Source: Povalibacter uvarum (GTDB taxonomy: Bacteria; Pseudomonadota; Gammaproteobacteria; Steroidobacterales; Steroidobacteraceae). From it: a DNA stretch of 64,000 bases. Numbering within the stretch: position 1 is the stretch's first letter; each line of letters starts with the position of its first letter. The notes below the pieces were generated by a model that saw nothing but the letters and a program-made list of their open reading frames with translations, was not told the origin of the DNA and searched no databases. Shown piece by piece: positions 18,857-26,449 of this stretch. The position numbers were made by a program, and so were the translations under genes. Where the stretch lies: positions 992,001-1,056,000 of the forward strand of contig NZ_JACHHZ010000003.1 in the NCBI RefSeq assembly GCF_014202975.1, given 5' to 3'.

Positions 18857-19534
18857 ATGTCTACGCCCTGGATAGCTCCATCGATCCTGTCTGCGGACTT
18901 CGCGCGGCTCGGTGAAGAAGTGCGCGCGGTGCTCGATGCAGGCGCCGATGTCGTCCACTTCGACGTCATGGACAATCACTACGTCCCCAATCTCACGATC
19001 GGGCCGCTCGTATGCGAGGCGTTGCGCAAGTACGGAATCACCGCGCCGATCGATGTGCATCTGATGGTGAAGCCGGTCGATCGCATCATTCCCGATTTCG
19101 CGAAGGCGGGAGCGACGTGGATTTCATTCCACCCCGAGGCCAGCGATCACGTCGACCGGACGCTCGGATTGATTCGCGAACACGGCTGCCGGCCGGGGCT
19201 GGTCTTCAATCCCGCCACACCGCTGAACTGGCTCGACCACGTGATGGACAAGGTCGACATGATCCTGATCATGTCCGTGAACCCGGGGTTCGGCGGCCAG
19301 AAGTTCATTCCTTCGGCACTCACGAAGCTCAAGGAAGTTCGCGAGCGCATTCGCGCGAGCGGTCGCGAGATCCGGCTGGAGATCGACGGCGGCGTGAAGG
19401 GCGACAACATCCGCGAGATCGCCGCGGCGGGTGCGGATACGTTCGTGGCGGGATCCGCGATCTTCGGCGCGAAGGACTATCGGGCGACGATTGCGGAGAT
19501 GCGGGCGGAGATAGCGAAGGCGGGGCAGGGCTGA
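18857..19534 (+). CDS. rpe: Ribulose-phosphate 3-epimerase
   Basis: Rpe (225 residues) interconverts ribulose-5-phosphate and xylulose-5-phosphate. It starts with [15 protein letters not shown] and carries the metal-binding residues in [17 protein letters not shown] and the DGGV phosphate loop near 178-181 ([11 protein letters not shown]). Length is normal. A GGAGAG ribosome binding site sits upstream. It likely shares a transcript with djlA. Confidence 0.95.
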   Translation: MSTPWIAPSILSADFARLGEEVRAVLDAGADVVHFDVMDNHYVPNLTIGPLVCEALRKYGITAPIDVHLMVKPVDRIIPDFAKAGATWISFHPEASDHVDRTLGLIREHGCRPGLVFNPATPLNWLDHVMDKVDMILIMSVNPGFGGQKFIPSALTKLKEVRERIRASGREIRLEIDGGVKGDNIREIAAAGADTFVAGSAIFGAKDYRATIAEMRAEIAKAGQG

Positions 19535-19558
19535 CAACGGTCACTGGCAGCCGCCAAG

Positions 19559-19582
19559 GCCCGGGATTCGACGATCCCGGGC
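19559..19582. terminator. Hairpin terminator between convergent rpe and crp
   Basis: A strong GC stem GCCCGGGAT / ATCCCGGGC with a six-base loop sits 24 bases after rpe and 13 bases after the crp stop on the other strand. No long T-tract follows on either strand, so termination strength is uncertain. Confidence 0.55.
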
Positions 19583-19595
19583 TCAGGCGAGAATC

Positions 19596-20357
19596 TTATT
19601 CTTCGTCGTCGTCATCGAAATCGTCATCGTCTTCATCATCGACGCGGCGATTGTTCGTCACCGGACCACGACCCGCGGCGGCTGCGGCAGCAGCCAGCGG
19701 CGGCTTCGTCTTCATCTTCGGGCGAGCGCCGTAGACCACAATGGTCTTGCCGGTGGCGCGCAGCAGGCCCTGGTCTTCCAGCACCTTGAGCACGCGGCCC
19801 GCCATTTCGCGCGAGCATCCCACCAGTCGCGAGAGTTCCTGGCGGCTGACCTTGATCTGCATGCCTTCCGGATGCGTCATCGCATCGGGCTCGCTGCACA
19901 GATCCATGATTGCGTGAGCAACGCGGCCGGTGACATCGACGAATGCGAGATCGCCGAGCTTGCGGTTGGTGCGATCGAGTCGGGTGGCGAGCTGCGTGGC
20001 GAGTTCGAACACCAGGCCCGGGCTTTCGGCGGCGAGCTGGCGGAAGCGGGGATAGGTCATTTCAGCGAGTTCGCACTGCTGGCGCGTACGTACCCAGGCG
20101 CTGCGCGTGGGCTGTTCGTAGAACAGGCCCATCTCACCGAAGAACTGACCCTTGTTGAGGTAGGCGAGCACCATCTCGTTGCCTTCCTCGTCTTCGATCA
20201 TCACTTCGACCGAACCGCTGACGATGTAGTACAGAACGTCGGGAAGATCACCCGCGTGGATGACGACCGTCTTGGAAGGCACCGTGCGGATGCGGCAATA
20301 GCTCAGAAACCGGTTGATGGCCGGTATGTCGCTCAATGGCCTTGCGCCCTCTTCCAT
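19596..20357 (-). CDS. crp: cAMP receptor protein (Crp/Vfr) with acidic C-terminal tail
   Basis: A 253-residue global regulator close to CRP/Vfr. The cyclic-nucleotide pocket FFGEMGLF...RSAWVR (about residues 72-91) keeps the Glu and Arg-Ser that hold cAMP, and a Thr equivalent to CRP Thr127 is kept at about 130 (the next Ser is Asn). The HTH (SRQELSRLVGCSREM) spans 172-193. After the usual end near 210 comes an extra tail: a run of eight alanines, then an almost pure Asp/Glu stretch to residue 253. The ATG at 20357 has the AGGGGTGAG ribosome site; a TTG at 20393 is less likely. Confidence 0.9.
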   Translation of the reverse strand: MEEGARPLSDIPAINRFLSYCRIRTVPSKTVVIHAGDLPDVLYYIVSGSVEVMIEDEEGNEMVLAYLNKGQFFGEMGLFYEQPTRSAWVRTRQQCELAEMTYPRFRQLAAESPGLVFELATQLATRLDRTNRKLGDLAFVDVTGRVAHAIMDLCSEPDAMTHPEGMQIKVSRQELSRLVGCSREMAGRVLKVLEDQGLLRATGKTIVVYGARPKMKTKPPLAAAAAAAGRGPVTNNRRVDDEDDDDFDDDDEE

Positions 20358-20420
20358 ACTCACCCCTGGGGTTTTATGCGTGTGACCAGACAAAATGCAG
20401 TGAATTCTCTTGCGCGCCTT

Positions 20421-20447
20421 TTAATACAGTCTACAGCTTCACCGCAA
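20421..20447 (-). promoter_or_regulatory. Candidate crp promoter
   Basis: On the minus strand TTGCGG (20442-20447), a 15-bp spacer and TATTAA (20421-20426) lie about 65 bases before the crp start. A TGTGA half site (20380-20384) downstream could allow autoregulation, but the second half site is poor. Confidence 0.4.
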
Positions 20448-20466
20448 GTTTTTGATTATTGAGCAA

Positions 20467-21144
20467 CTAGATCCTGTAGGCCGTGCGTGTCATGACCTTC
20501 GCCGTGAGCTTCATCAGCGAGCGCGCCAGCCTGGGCAATTCCGCACCGCCGGCCTGCATTGCATTGTGTCCGTGGCGTGTTTCGTCCGCACTCATCTGAT
20601 CGATGATCGCGCGAGTACGCATGTCCTCATTCGGCAGCCGCTGAAGGTGACCGTTGAGGTGGTCAACGACCTGCTTTTCGGTCTCGGCGACGAAGCCGAG
20701 GCTGGTGCGATTGCCGGCGAGCCCCGCGAGCACCCCGATCGCGAACGACCCTGCGTACCAGAACGGATCGAACAGACTCGTCCGGCCGCCCATCTCCTGG
20801 ACCCGTTGCGAGCACCAGGCCAGGTGGTCGGCTTCCTCCCGACCGGCCTCGAGCAGCGAGTCACGTAGGGCTTCGTCGGTGGCGACGAAAGCCTGTCCTT
20901 GATACAGGGCCTGGGCAGCGACCTCGCCGGAATGGTTCACCCGCATGAGGGCGGCGACCTCCCGGCGATCGGCGTCGGATTCGACGGTTTCGGGAAAGCT
21001 TTCGGCCGGGTAGGGCCGGGCGGCTTTCCCGGCTCCGAACAGGGTCCGTAACCCCTGGTCGACGGGTTCGATGAGCCGGTCGATCAGGGAAAGTACCCGG
21101 TCCTGGCCGGGTGAAGCAGGCTGGGCCTTAGACATGGGGCTCAT
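20467..21144 (-). CDS. coq7: Demethoxyubiquinone hydroxylase Coq7
   Basis: Coq7 (225 residues from ATG 21144; a second ATG at 21135 is equally possible) is a di-iron hydroxylase acting at the C6 position of demethoxyubiquinone. It has the ferritin-like ligand motifs: Glu in [23 protein letters not shown], and E-x-x-H in [12 protein letters not shown] near the C-terminus. It takes the place of the enteric flavin enzyme UbiF; the two flavin hydroxylases UbiH and UbiI are encoded at 28-31 kb. It is membrane-associated by hydrophobic helices. Confidence 0.93.
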   Translation of the reverse strand: MSPMSKAQPASPGQDRVLSLIDRLIEPVDQGLRTLFGAGKAARPYPAESFPETVESDADRREVAALMRVNHSGEVAAQALYQGQAFVATDEALRDSLLEAGREEADHLAWCSQRVQEMGGRTSLFDPFWYAGSFAIGVLAGLAGNRTSLGFVAETEKQVVDHLNGHLQRLPNEDMRTRAIIDQMSADETRHGHNAMQAGGAELPRLARSLMKLTAKVMTRTAYRI

Positions 21145-21213
21145 TATATATGTCGGCTCCCGACGCCGGCCCGGTGCGGGATGCCGGTCTTGACCGGAGC
21201 CGGTCCGAATGGT

Positions 21214-21242
21214 TTGCAATGGCTGGAGTCGTCCTTTAGACT
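21214..21242 (+). promoter_or_regulatory. Promoter of rplM-rpsI
   Basis: TTGCAA (21214-21219), a 17-bp spacer and TAGACT (21237-21242) lie just upstream of rplM, giving a leader of about 40 bases that contains CCGCCC-rich sequence and the GGAGAA ribosome site. No L13-specific fold could be identified by eye. Confidence 0.6.
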
Positions 21243-21288
21243 TGCCGCCCTTTCCGCCCCCCTGGGCGAGATTTTCCCGGAGAATTCA

Positions 21289-21717
21289 ATGAGAACCGTA
21301 TTCGCCAACGAGGCTACGGTGCGCCGTGATTGGTACGTGGTCGACGCGACGGGCAAGACGCTGGGCCGTCTGGCCTCGCAGCTCGCGATGCGTCTGCGTG
21401 GCAAGCACAAGGCTTCCTACACGCCGCACGTGGATACGGGCGACAACATCATTGTCCTGAACGCGGGCAAGGTGCGTGTCACGGGTCAGAAGCTGACCGA
21501 CAAGTTCTATCATCATCACACCGGCTACATGGGCGGCCTCAAGACGACGAGTCTCGAGAAGCTGCTGGAGAAGCACCCGGAACGCGCGATCGAATTCGCG
21601 GTGAAGGGCATGCTCCCGAAGAATCCGCTCGGCCGGAAGATGTTCAAGAAGCTGCACGTGTTTGCCGGTGCCGAGCACCCGCACACCGCCCAGCAGCCCA
21701 AGGCGCTCGAGATCTAA
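21289..21717 (+). CDS. rplM: 50S ribosomal protein L13
   Basis: L13 (142 residues) is an early-assembling large-subunit protein. The family segments [34 protein letters not shown] and [20 protein letters not shown] are all present. The start is the ATG at 21289 after a GGAGAATTCA ribosome site; longer in-frame starts upstream lie across the promoter. rpsI follows 15 bases later, the universal order. Confidence 0.98.
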   Translation: MRTVFANEATVRRDWYVVDATGKTLGRLASQLAMRLRGKHKASYTPHVDTGDNIIVLNAGKVRVTGQKLTDKFYHHHTGYMGGLKTTSLEKLLEKHPERAIEFAVKGMLPKNPLGRKMFKKLHVFAGAEHPHTAQQPKALEI

Positions 21718-21731
21718 CAGGCGATATTCAC

Positions 21732-22124
21732 ATGGCAGTTTCGACGAATTACGGCACCGGCCGTCGCAAGACCTCCACCGCTCGCGTGTTCCTGCGCCCG
21801 GGCAGCGGCAACATCACGGTCAACGATCGTCCGCTCGATGAATTCTTCGGCCGCAAGACGGCCCGCATGATCGTGCGTCAGCCGCTCGAAGTCGTGCAGC
21901 TCGAGACCAAGTTCGATGTGAAAGTCACGGTCAAGGGCGGTGGCACCACCGGCCAGGCCGGCGCTATCCGTCACGGTCTGACCCGCGCTCTCATGGAATA
22001 CGATGAGACCCTGCGCAAGACGTTGCGCGATGCAGGCTACGTCACTCGCGATGCACGCGAAGTCGAACGTAAGAAAGTCGGTTTCCGCAAGGCACGTCGC
22101 GGCACGCAGTTCTCGAAGCGTTAA
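21732..22124 (+). CDS. rpsI: 30S ribosomal protein S9
   Basis: S9 (130 residues) ends with the conserved basic tail [11 protein letters not shown] whose last residues contact the P-site tRNA. The opening [19 protein letters not shown] and the [19 protein letters not shown] region are typical. It is co-transcribed with rplM, and the tRNA-Gln gene follows 24 bases after the stop, so read-through into the tRNA is likely. Confidence 0.98.
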   Translation: MAVSTNYGTGRRKTSTARVFLRPGSGNITVNDRPLDEFFGRKTARMIVRQPLEVVQLETKFDVKVTVKGGGTTGQAGAIRHGLTRALMEYDETLRKTLRDAGYVTRDAREVERKKVGFRKARRGTQFSKR

Positions 22125-22148
22125 TCGCTTCGGCTGCAGGTCGGCTTT

Positions 22149-22222
22149 TGGGGGATCGTCTAGCGGTAGGACTACGGACTCTGACTCCGTCAACCTAGGT
22201 TCGAATCCTAGTCCCCCAGCCA
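22149..22222 (+). tRNA. tRNA-Gln (anticodon CTG)
   Basis: A full cloverleaf can be drawn: a seven-pair acceptor stem (TGGGGGA / TCCCCCA), D arm with AGCGGTAGGA, anticodon stem ACGGA / TCCGT with loop CTCTGAC giving CUG, T arm CTAGG-TTCGAAT-CCTAG, G discriminator and an encoded CCA (22220-22222). It closely follows the pattern of enteric glnV. Confidence 0.97.
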
Positions 22223-22230
22223 AAAACGAA

Positions 22231-22252
22231 AAGGCCCGCTTCTGCGGGCCTT
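22231..22252 (+). terminator. Hairpin terminator after tRNA-Gln
   Basis: The stem AAGGCCCGC / GCGGGCCTT with loop TTCT is followed by TGTCGTTTC. It sits eight bases after the tRNA CCA end and likely ends the rplM-rpsI-tRNA transcript. Confidence 0.7.
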
Positions 22253-22325
22253 GTCGTTTCTGGCGTCCGGCAACGGCCGGAAAACCTGGAAGCTGCTCGC
22301 GGAGCAAGCTCGCTGCCCGAATCGG

Positions 22326-23339
22326 ATGATCATGCCTTCTGGTCTCTATTCCTCCCTGCGACCCTTCCTGTTCACGCTGCCTCCCGAGCGGGCACACGCA
22401 CTCGCTCTTTCGTCGCTGCGGATCGCTCATCGATTGCGAGTCGTGCGACGTCCGCGTGATGACGATCGTGAAGCTGGCACGTTCATGGGTCTGCGATTCC
22501 CGAACCGCGTCGGCCTCGCCGCTGGTTTCGACAAGAACGCCCGCTACATCGATGCGCTCGGATCGCTCGGGTTCGGGTTCATCGAAGTCGGTACCGTTAC
22601 GCCACGGCCGCAGACCGGGCAACCACTGCCGCGCCTCTTCCGCCAGCCGAAGCATCGCGCGCTGATCAATCGCATGGGCTTTCCGAATGATGGTGCGGAT
22701 GCCGTTGCCGCGCGGTTGGTCCGGCGACGTTATCCGGGTGTGCTCGGGGTCAACATCGGGAAGAACGCCTCGACGCCGATCGAACAGGCAATCGACGACT
22801 ACGTATCCTGCTATCGGCTGCTCGCTCCGCATGCCGATTACGTTGCCGTCAATGTCTCGTCACCGAACACGCAGGGACTGCGACAGTTGCAGCAGGTCGA
22901 TCAGCTGCGACCGATTCTCGAAAGCCTTCGCGAGGAAGGACAGCGTCTCGAAGCGAAGCGGGGCAGGCACACTCCTTTGCTCGCCAAGATCGCACCTGAC
23001 CTGAATCCCGATGAACTCACTGCGATTGCGATGCTGCTGATCGATCTCGGGGTCGATGGAGTGATCGCCACGAACACGACGTTGAGCCGTCCCGCGGGAC
23101 TCGAAGACAGTGAGAAGGGCGGGTTGAGCGGTGCTCCGCTGCTCGAGTTGTCTCGCAATGCGATCCGGCATCTGAGGACGCAATCGAAGAATCGACTGGT
23201 CATCATCGCCGCGGGGGGAGTTCTGTCCGCGGACGATGCGAGAGGGTCACTGGAGGCCGGTGCCGACCTGGTTCAGGTGTACTCCGGTCTCATCTACCGC
23301 GGTCCGGCGCTCGTTCGTGAGGTACGAGACGCCCTTTGA
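22326..23339 (+). CDS. pyrD: Dihydroorotate dehydrogenase (quinone), class 2
   Basis: PyrD (337 residues from ATG 22326; ATG 22332 is an equal choice) oxidises dihydroorotate to orotate with FMN and passes electrons to quinone at the inner membrane. The N-terminal amphipathic extension (LYSSLRPFLFTLPPERAHALAL) marks class 2. The NRVGLAAGFDKNARYID segment, NRMGFPNDG, and the catalytic serine region VNVSSPNTQGLRQLQ are intact. A start at 22251 would overlap the terminator hairpin and is rejected. Confidence 0.95.
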   Translation: MIMPSGLYSSLRPFLFTLPPERAHALALSSLRIAHRLRVVRRPRDDDREAGTFMGLRFPNRVGLAAGFDKNARYIDALGSLGFGFIEVGTVTPRPQTGQPLPRLFRQPKHRALINRMGFPNDGADAVAARLVRRRYPGVLGVNIGKNASTPIEQAIDDYVSCYRLLAPHADYVAVNVSSPNTQGLRQLQQVDQLRPILESLREEGQRLEAKRGRHTPLLAKIAPDLNPDELTAIAMLLIDLGVDGVIATNTTLSRPAGLEDSEKGGLSGAPLLELSRNAIRHLRTQSKNRLVIIAAGGVLSADDARGSLEAGADLVQVYSGLIYRGPALVREVRDAL

Positions 23340-23355
23340 TCGTGAGTCTGGTGCT

Positions 23356-24012
23356 TCAGGGCAACACTTTCGCCCCTGCATCCGTTCCCAGGATGAGGAC
23401 ATCGGCGGGGCGGTGCGCGAACAACCCTACGGTTACGACACCCGCGATCTGATTGATCCTCGTTTCGAGGCCGACAGGGTCGGTGATCGACAGATCGTGC
23501 ACATCGAGGATCTGATTGCCGTTGTCGGTGATCACATTCTCGCGCCAGACGGGCTCTCCCCCCAGCTTCGCGAGCTGTCGAGCGACGTACGAACGCGCCA
23601 TCGGGATGACTTCGACCGGCAAGGGGAACTTGCCGAGCACGTCGACGAGCTTGGAATCGTCCGCAATGCACACGAAGCGTCGGGATGCGGCCGCAACAAT
23701 CTTCTCCCTCGTCAGCGCGGCACCCCCTCCCTTGATCAGGCGCAGTTGCGGGTCCGATTCATCGGCGCCATCGACATAGACGTCCAGGTCACCCGCCGCG
23801 TTGAGGTCGATCACATCGAATCGATGCTTCTTCAGGCGCTCGGTCGAGGCCTCCGAACTCGATACAGCACCCCGAATGCGCACGTTTCGCGCAGCCAATG
23901 CGTCGATGAAATGGTTCACCGTCGACCCGGTCCCGACACCGATGATGGTGTTGTCATCGATGTAGGCGAGGGCGGCTTCGGCTGCAATCCGCTTCTTCTG
24001 ATCGGCGTTCAT
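23356..24012 (-). CDS. rpiA: Ribose-5-phosphate isomerase A
   Basis: RpiA (218 residues) interconverts ribose-5-phosphate and ribulose-5-phosphate. The phosphate loop [15 protein letters not shown], the catalytic DGADE motif and [12 protein letters not shown] are present. The ATG at 24012 fits the family; upstream in-frame codons read through repeat and hairpin DNA. It converges with pyrD with a 16-base gap and no terminator visible. Upstream lie a heptad repeat and a perfect 12-bp hairpin. Confidence 0.95.
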   Translation of the reverse strand: MNADQKKRIAAEAALAYIDDNTIIGVGTGSTVNHFIDALAARNVRIRGAVSSSEASTERLKKHRFDVIDLNAAGDLDVYVDGADESDPQLRLIKGGGAALTREKIVAAASRRFVCIADDSKLVDVLGKFPLPVEVIPMARSYVARQLAKLGGEPVWRENVITDNGNQILDVHDLSITDPVGLETRINQIAGVVTVGLFAHRPADVLILGTDAGAKVLP

Positions 24013-24030
24013 GGCGTTACGGCTCGTGGG

Positions 24031-24052
24031 TGATGCAACGTGCAACGTGCGT
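24031..24052. repeat. Tandem heptads upstream of rpiA (TGCAACG type)
   Basis: Two and a half copies of a 7-bp unit (TGCAACG) lie 18 bases before the rpiA start in its leader. No clear inverted partner is seen. The short length makes chance possible, but it fits the period of the other arrays. Confidence 0.45.
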
Positions 24053-24081
24053 TTGAGGCTTGTTTTCCAGGGTCCGCAAAC

Positions 24082-24109
24082 GACTGTGCCCGCTTTCGCG
24101 GGCACAGTC
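24082..24109. terminator. Perfect 12-bp hairpin between the lysine-rich peptide gene and rpiA
   Basis: GACTGTGCCCGC and its exact complement enclose a TTTC (GAAA on the other strand) tetraloop. It lies 26 bases downstream of the minus-strand peptide gene stop, so it probably ends or protects that transcript. No T-tract follows. Confidence 0.6.
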
Positions 24110-24135
24110 TTCATCTACATCAACAAGAAGAGAAC

Positions 24136-24210
24136 TTACTTCTTCTTGGCAGCCTTCTTCTTGCCGCCCTTCTTCTTTGCTGATTTCTTAGCTTTAGTTG
24201 CCATAGTCAT
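24136..24210 (-). CDS. Tiny lysine-rich basic peptide (histone H1-tail-like)
   Basis: A 24-residue reading frame (22 residues if the second ATG at 24204 is used): after MTMAT it is only K, A, S and G, with thirteen lysines in runs such as KKKGGKKK. It has GGAG four bases before the first ATG, its own promoter 30-60 bases upstream, and a strong hairpin downstream. The composition resembles the C-terminal tails of bacterial H1-like and AlgP proteins that bind DNA. The local DNA is unusually AT-rich. Function is unknown; nucleic-acid binding is inference. Confidence 0.7.
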   Translation of the reverse strand: MTMATKAKKSAKKKGGKKKAAKKK

Positions 24211-24241
24211 TAATCTCCATGTCGAGTTAGTCCGGGCGCAG

Positions 24242-24270
24242 TATATACATAAATTGAAAATGGCTAGCAA
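24242..24270 (-). promoter_or_regulatory. Promoter of the lysine-rich peptide gene
   Basis: On the minus strand TTGCTA (24265-24270), a 17-bp spacer and TATATA (24242-24247) sit in an AT-rich island. The predicted start is near 24235, giving a leader of about 25 bases with a GGAG ribosome site. Confidence 0.65.
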
Positions 24271-24314
24271 GAGGTGTATGCGAAATTGTTGTTTCGTTCA
24301 CACCGCGACGCTCA

Positions 24315-24785
24315 TCAGATCGATGTGGCGAGTGATGCGATGAACTCGAATTCCGACTTCGTCACCGGCGTCACCGAGAGTCGATTGCCTCGCTTCAGCA
24401 CGATCATGTTCTTCAGTTTGCCCTTCTCGTGCTTGCGAAGTTCCTCGAGGGTCACGACCTCATCGAACTTCTTCTCGAGCTTCACATCGACGCAGTACCA
24501 GCGCGGGTTGTCGCGCTTGCTGTCGGGGTCGTAGTGATCGTCCTTCGCATCGAAGGCGGTCGGATCGGGATAGCCTTCGCGAACGACCTTCACGATGCCC
24601 GCTACACCGGGCACATCGCAGCTCGAGTGATAGAAGAAGGCGAGGTCGCCGTTCTTCATTTCACGCAGGAAATTACGGGCCTGGAAGTTGCGCACGCCAT
24701 CCCAGCCCGACGTGCTTTTCTTGGCGGCGGCCAGGTGGTCGATGCTGAAGGTGGAGGGCTCGGACTTCATCAGCCAGTAGTTCAT
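24315..24785 (-). CDS. EVE domain protein
   Basis: A 156-residue EVE (PUA-like) domain protein. It opens with NYWLMKSEPSTFSIDHL and has WDGVRNFQARNFLREMKNGD, YHSSCDVPGVAGI and YCVDVKLEKKF, the standard family blocks. EVE domains recognise modified bases in DNA or RNA and are related to YTH; the stand-alone bacterial form is widespread, with unproven ligand. It starts 30 bases downstream of fthC and may be co-transcribed with it. A 12-bp tandem repeat lies between the two genes. Confidence 0.92.
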   Translation of the reverse strand: MNYWLMKSEPSTFSIDHLAAAKKSTSGWDGVRNFQARNFLREMKNGDLAFFYHSSCDVPGVAGIVKVVREGYPDPTAFDAKDDHYDPDSKRDNPRWYCVDVKLEKKFDEVVTLEELRKHEKGKLKNMIVLKRGNRLSVTPVTKSEFEFIASLATSI

Positions 24786-24797
24786 GGGTGCCTCTAT

Positions 24798-24834
24798 CGT
24801 TCGTCAGGGCGTTCGTCAGGGTCGTTCTTCAGGG
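24798..24834. repeat. Three tandem 12-13-bp units at the end of fthC
   Basis: CGTTCGTCAGGG is repeated at 24798 and 24810, with a third variant at 24822-24834. The third unit contains the fthC stop codon (24829-24831 on the minus strand), so the array starts inside the gene and runs toward the EVE gene. No inverted arm is seen. Confidence 0.7.
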
Positions 24835-25497
24835 ACGCAGGCGTGCCGTCGGATAGAAGCCGCGTTCGGTGACGACGGCATCGAGCGGAACGTCCCAGGG
24901 TTGGGGTTCAAGTTGCGCAACACGTTGGAACTCGTAGGCGACGCCGATGAGTCTGGGTCGTCGCCAGCGCCGACCGTACCTCAGGTGCGCGAGCGAGCGA
25001 TCGTAGAAGCCCGCTCCGCTGCCAAGTCGCCATCCGCGCGCATCGACTGCAACGAGTGGGAGGAGGATGACGTCGAGTCGACGTACCGGGGTGCTCATTG
25101 CGTCTCGATGAGGCTCGAGGATGCCGAACCGGTTGCGCCGCAATGCGCGTCGGTCATCGAACCGCACGAATCGCATCAGTCCGGCATCGGCGCGAGTGAC
25201 GGAGGGCAGGTAAACGTTGCAACGCTGCGATCGCGCTCGTGCAAGCGTGGGTCCAAGGTCTACTTCGCCGCGGTGCGCGATGTAAGCGGCCACATGCGCA
25301 CCCCGGCGCAGGACCCGTAGTCGGTAGAGGGATTGCGCGATCGCGTGCGCTGCGGCCATCCGCTCGCGTTGTGAGAGATCGCTGCGGCGTCTGCGCATCT
25401 CGCGTCGCAGACGCTCGCGCTCAGGTATCGACGTGGTCACCGCGACGTCGCCGGCTGGGACGTCGCGGTCAGGTGGGATCGGATGAGAGTCGCTCAT
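24829..25497 (-). CDS. fthC: 5-formyltetrahydrofolate cyclo-ligase
   Basis: FthC/YgfA (222 residues) converts 5-formyl-THF to 5,10-methenyl-THF with ATP, recycling a folate storage form. It has the basic opening helix (LRREMRRRRSDLS), AAYIAHRGEVDLGPTL, and the GSGAGFYDRSL loop that binds ATP. The ATG at 25497 is chosen; a GTG about 45 codons inside could be the true start because the first part is not conserved. It lies directly downstream of 6S RNA, the conserved gammaproteobacterial order, so it is probably expressed as a 6S read-through product. Confidence 0.88.
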   Translation of the reverse strand: MSDSHPIPPDRDVPAGDVAVTTSIPERERLRREMRRRRSDLSQRERMAAAHAIAQSLYRLRVLRRGAHVAAYIAHRGEVDLGPTLARARSQRCNVYLPSVTRADAGLMRFVRFDDRRALRRNRFGILEPHRDAMSTPVRRLDVILLPLVAVDARGWRLGSGAGFYDRSLAHLRYGRRWRRPRLIGVAYEFQRVAQLEPQPWDVPLDAVVTERGFYPTARLRP

Positions 25498-25507
25498 CCG
25501 CGAAAGA

Positions 25508-25708
25508 GGGCGGCGCCCCCCGCCTGTGCCGGTGGTGCCATTGCTCTCGACACGGAGCAATAGGTGGGGTGCAGCCACGACAGCTCAGGCTTCCCGTCGA
25601 AGACGGACATGCACAATGCCGGCGTGAGACCGAACCCCGTGGGTATTAACGTTAGGGTCGAGAGGTAACCCGACACCTGTCGTACACCGCAGGCGGCGCC
25701 ATAGAGAC
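25508..25708 (-). ncRNA. ssrS: 6S RNA
   Basis: The gap between zapA and fthC holds a 200-nt minus-strand RNA that aligns by eye with enteric 6S RNA. Matching blocks are an ATACC...GGCGCCGC-rich middle, GTGCATG...GTCC, the segment GAAGCCTGAG...TGTCG...CACCC and a late hairpin TTGCTC...GAGCAA. The ends (GGCGCCGCCTG and CAGGCGG...GGCGCC) pair as the closing stem. 6S mimics an open promoter and traps sigma-70 RNA polymerase. Exact ends are approximate. The zapA-6S-fthC synteny is strong support. Confidence 0.82.
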
Positions 25709-25764
25709 GGATCGCTGTCAAAGAACCATCGACCGAACAACGATTCGCGACGATCCCGGTTCCG

Positions 25765-25784
25765 TAGCTCACAAAAGTGAGCTA
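25765..25784. terminator. Hairpin between zapA and 6S RNA
   Basis: TAGCTCAC and GTGAGCTA form a perfect 8-bp stem with an AAAA/TTTT loop, 26 bases after the zapA stop. It may end the zapA transcript or serve as an operator before 6S; a following T-tract is absent. Confidence 0.5.
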
Positions 25785-25810
25785 GCGGACAGCTAACAGA
25801 TCGATGCGCG

Positions 25811-26119
25811 TCACAGGTCCAGCTGCTGACCCTTGGCCAGTGCTGCTTCGACCCTTTCGCGCATCTGGCGAACACGGGGGGCGGTTTCGCTACCGGCACC
25901 CTGCCGCTTCACCTTCAACAATTCGTTCGAGAGATTCAGCGCGGCCATCACCGCGATGCGATCCAGGCCGATGATGTTCCCGGCATCGCGGATCTCGCGC
26001 ATCTTCTCGTTCAGATACTCGGCGGAGTCCAGAAGTTCCGAGCGCTCTTCGGGCAGACAAGCGACCTGGTATTCCTTCTCCAGGATCCGGACACTGACCC
26101 GAACGGCTCTCTCAGTCAT
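25811..26119 (-). CDS. zapA: Cell division protein ZapA
   Basis: ZapA (102 residues) cross-links FtsZ filaments at the division ring. The N-terminal VRVSVRILEKEYQVACLPEE and AEYLNEKMREIRD segments are typical, followed by the coiled-coil half. The ATG at 26119 overlaps the stop of the upstream zapB-like gene by four bases. A much longer frame that continues upstream on this strand is an artefact. Confidence 0.93.
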   Translation of the reverse strand: MTERAVRVSVRILEKEYQVACLPEERSELLDSAEYLNEKMREIRDAGNIIGLDRIAVMAALNLSNELLKVKRQGAGSETAPRVRQMRERVEAALAKGQQLDL

Positions 26120-26328
26120 GCGCCATGCTCCATCGCTTTCAGGCGACCGATCATCGCCTCCACGCGGGTTCGGACCTGCTCGTTCTTCTGCAGCAGGGTT
26201 GCGCGTTCGGTCGTCAGGCCGTCGAGACGCTGTCGCAGCGCCCGATTCTCTTCCTTGAGCTGAGTCACCATCGTGACCAGTTCTCCGAGCCGCTGCTCGA
26301 GGAGTTCCAGTTCCTGATTCGCCGACAT
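26116..26328 (-). CDS. ZapB-like coiled-coil protein (TIGR02449 type)
   Basis: A 70-residue protein that is almost entirely heptad coiled coil (LEQRLGELVTMVTQLKEENR...). Small coiled-coil proteins of this kind lie directly before zapA in many gammaproteobacteria and are related to ZapB, which links ZapA to the nucleoid-side layer of the division ring. The ATG at 26328 is preferred because the earlier frame crosses the promoter. It is translationally coupled to zapA. Confidence 0.85.
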   Translation of the reverse strand: MSANQELELLEQRLGELVTMVTQLKEENRALRQRLDGLTTERATLLQKNEQVRTRVEAMIGRLKAMEHGA

Positions 26329-26353
26329 GTTTCTGGATTCGCTCACGCGCGTG

Positions 26354-26382
26354 ATTATGCGACCGCGGTACAGGTCGGTCAA
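26354..26382 (-). promoter_or_regulatory. Strong sigma-70 promoter of the zapB-like/zapA unit
   Basis: On the minus strand TTGACC (26377-26382), a 17-bp spacer and CATAAT (26354-26359) match the consensus at ten of twelve positions. It lies about 25 bases upstream of the zapB-like start and is divergent from ygfB. Confidence 0.75.
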
Positions 26383-26449
26383 ACGAACGATGGGGCAGTG
26401 CGACTGCGCATTCCGCGGCGCATTGCGCGGCCAGTGCTAACATAACCCC

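Noticed and set aside
24315-24785. A DNA-defence island around the EVE gene
   Set aside because: No restriction, methylase or toxin gene is present; the neighbours are housekeeping genes.
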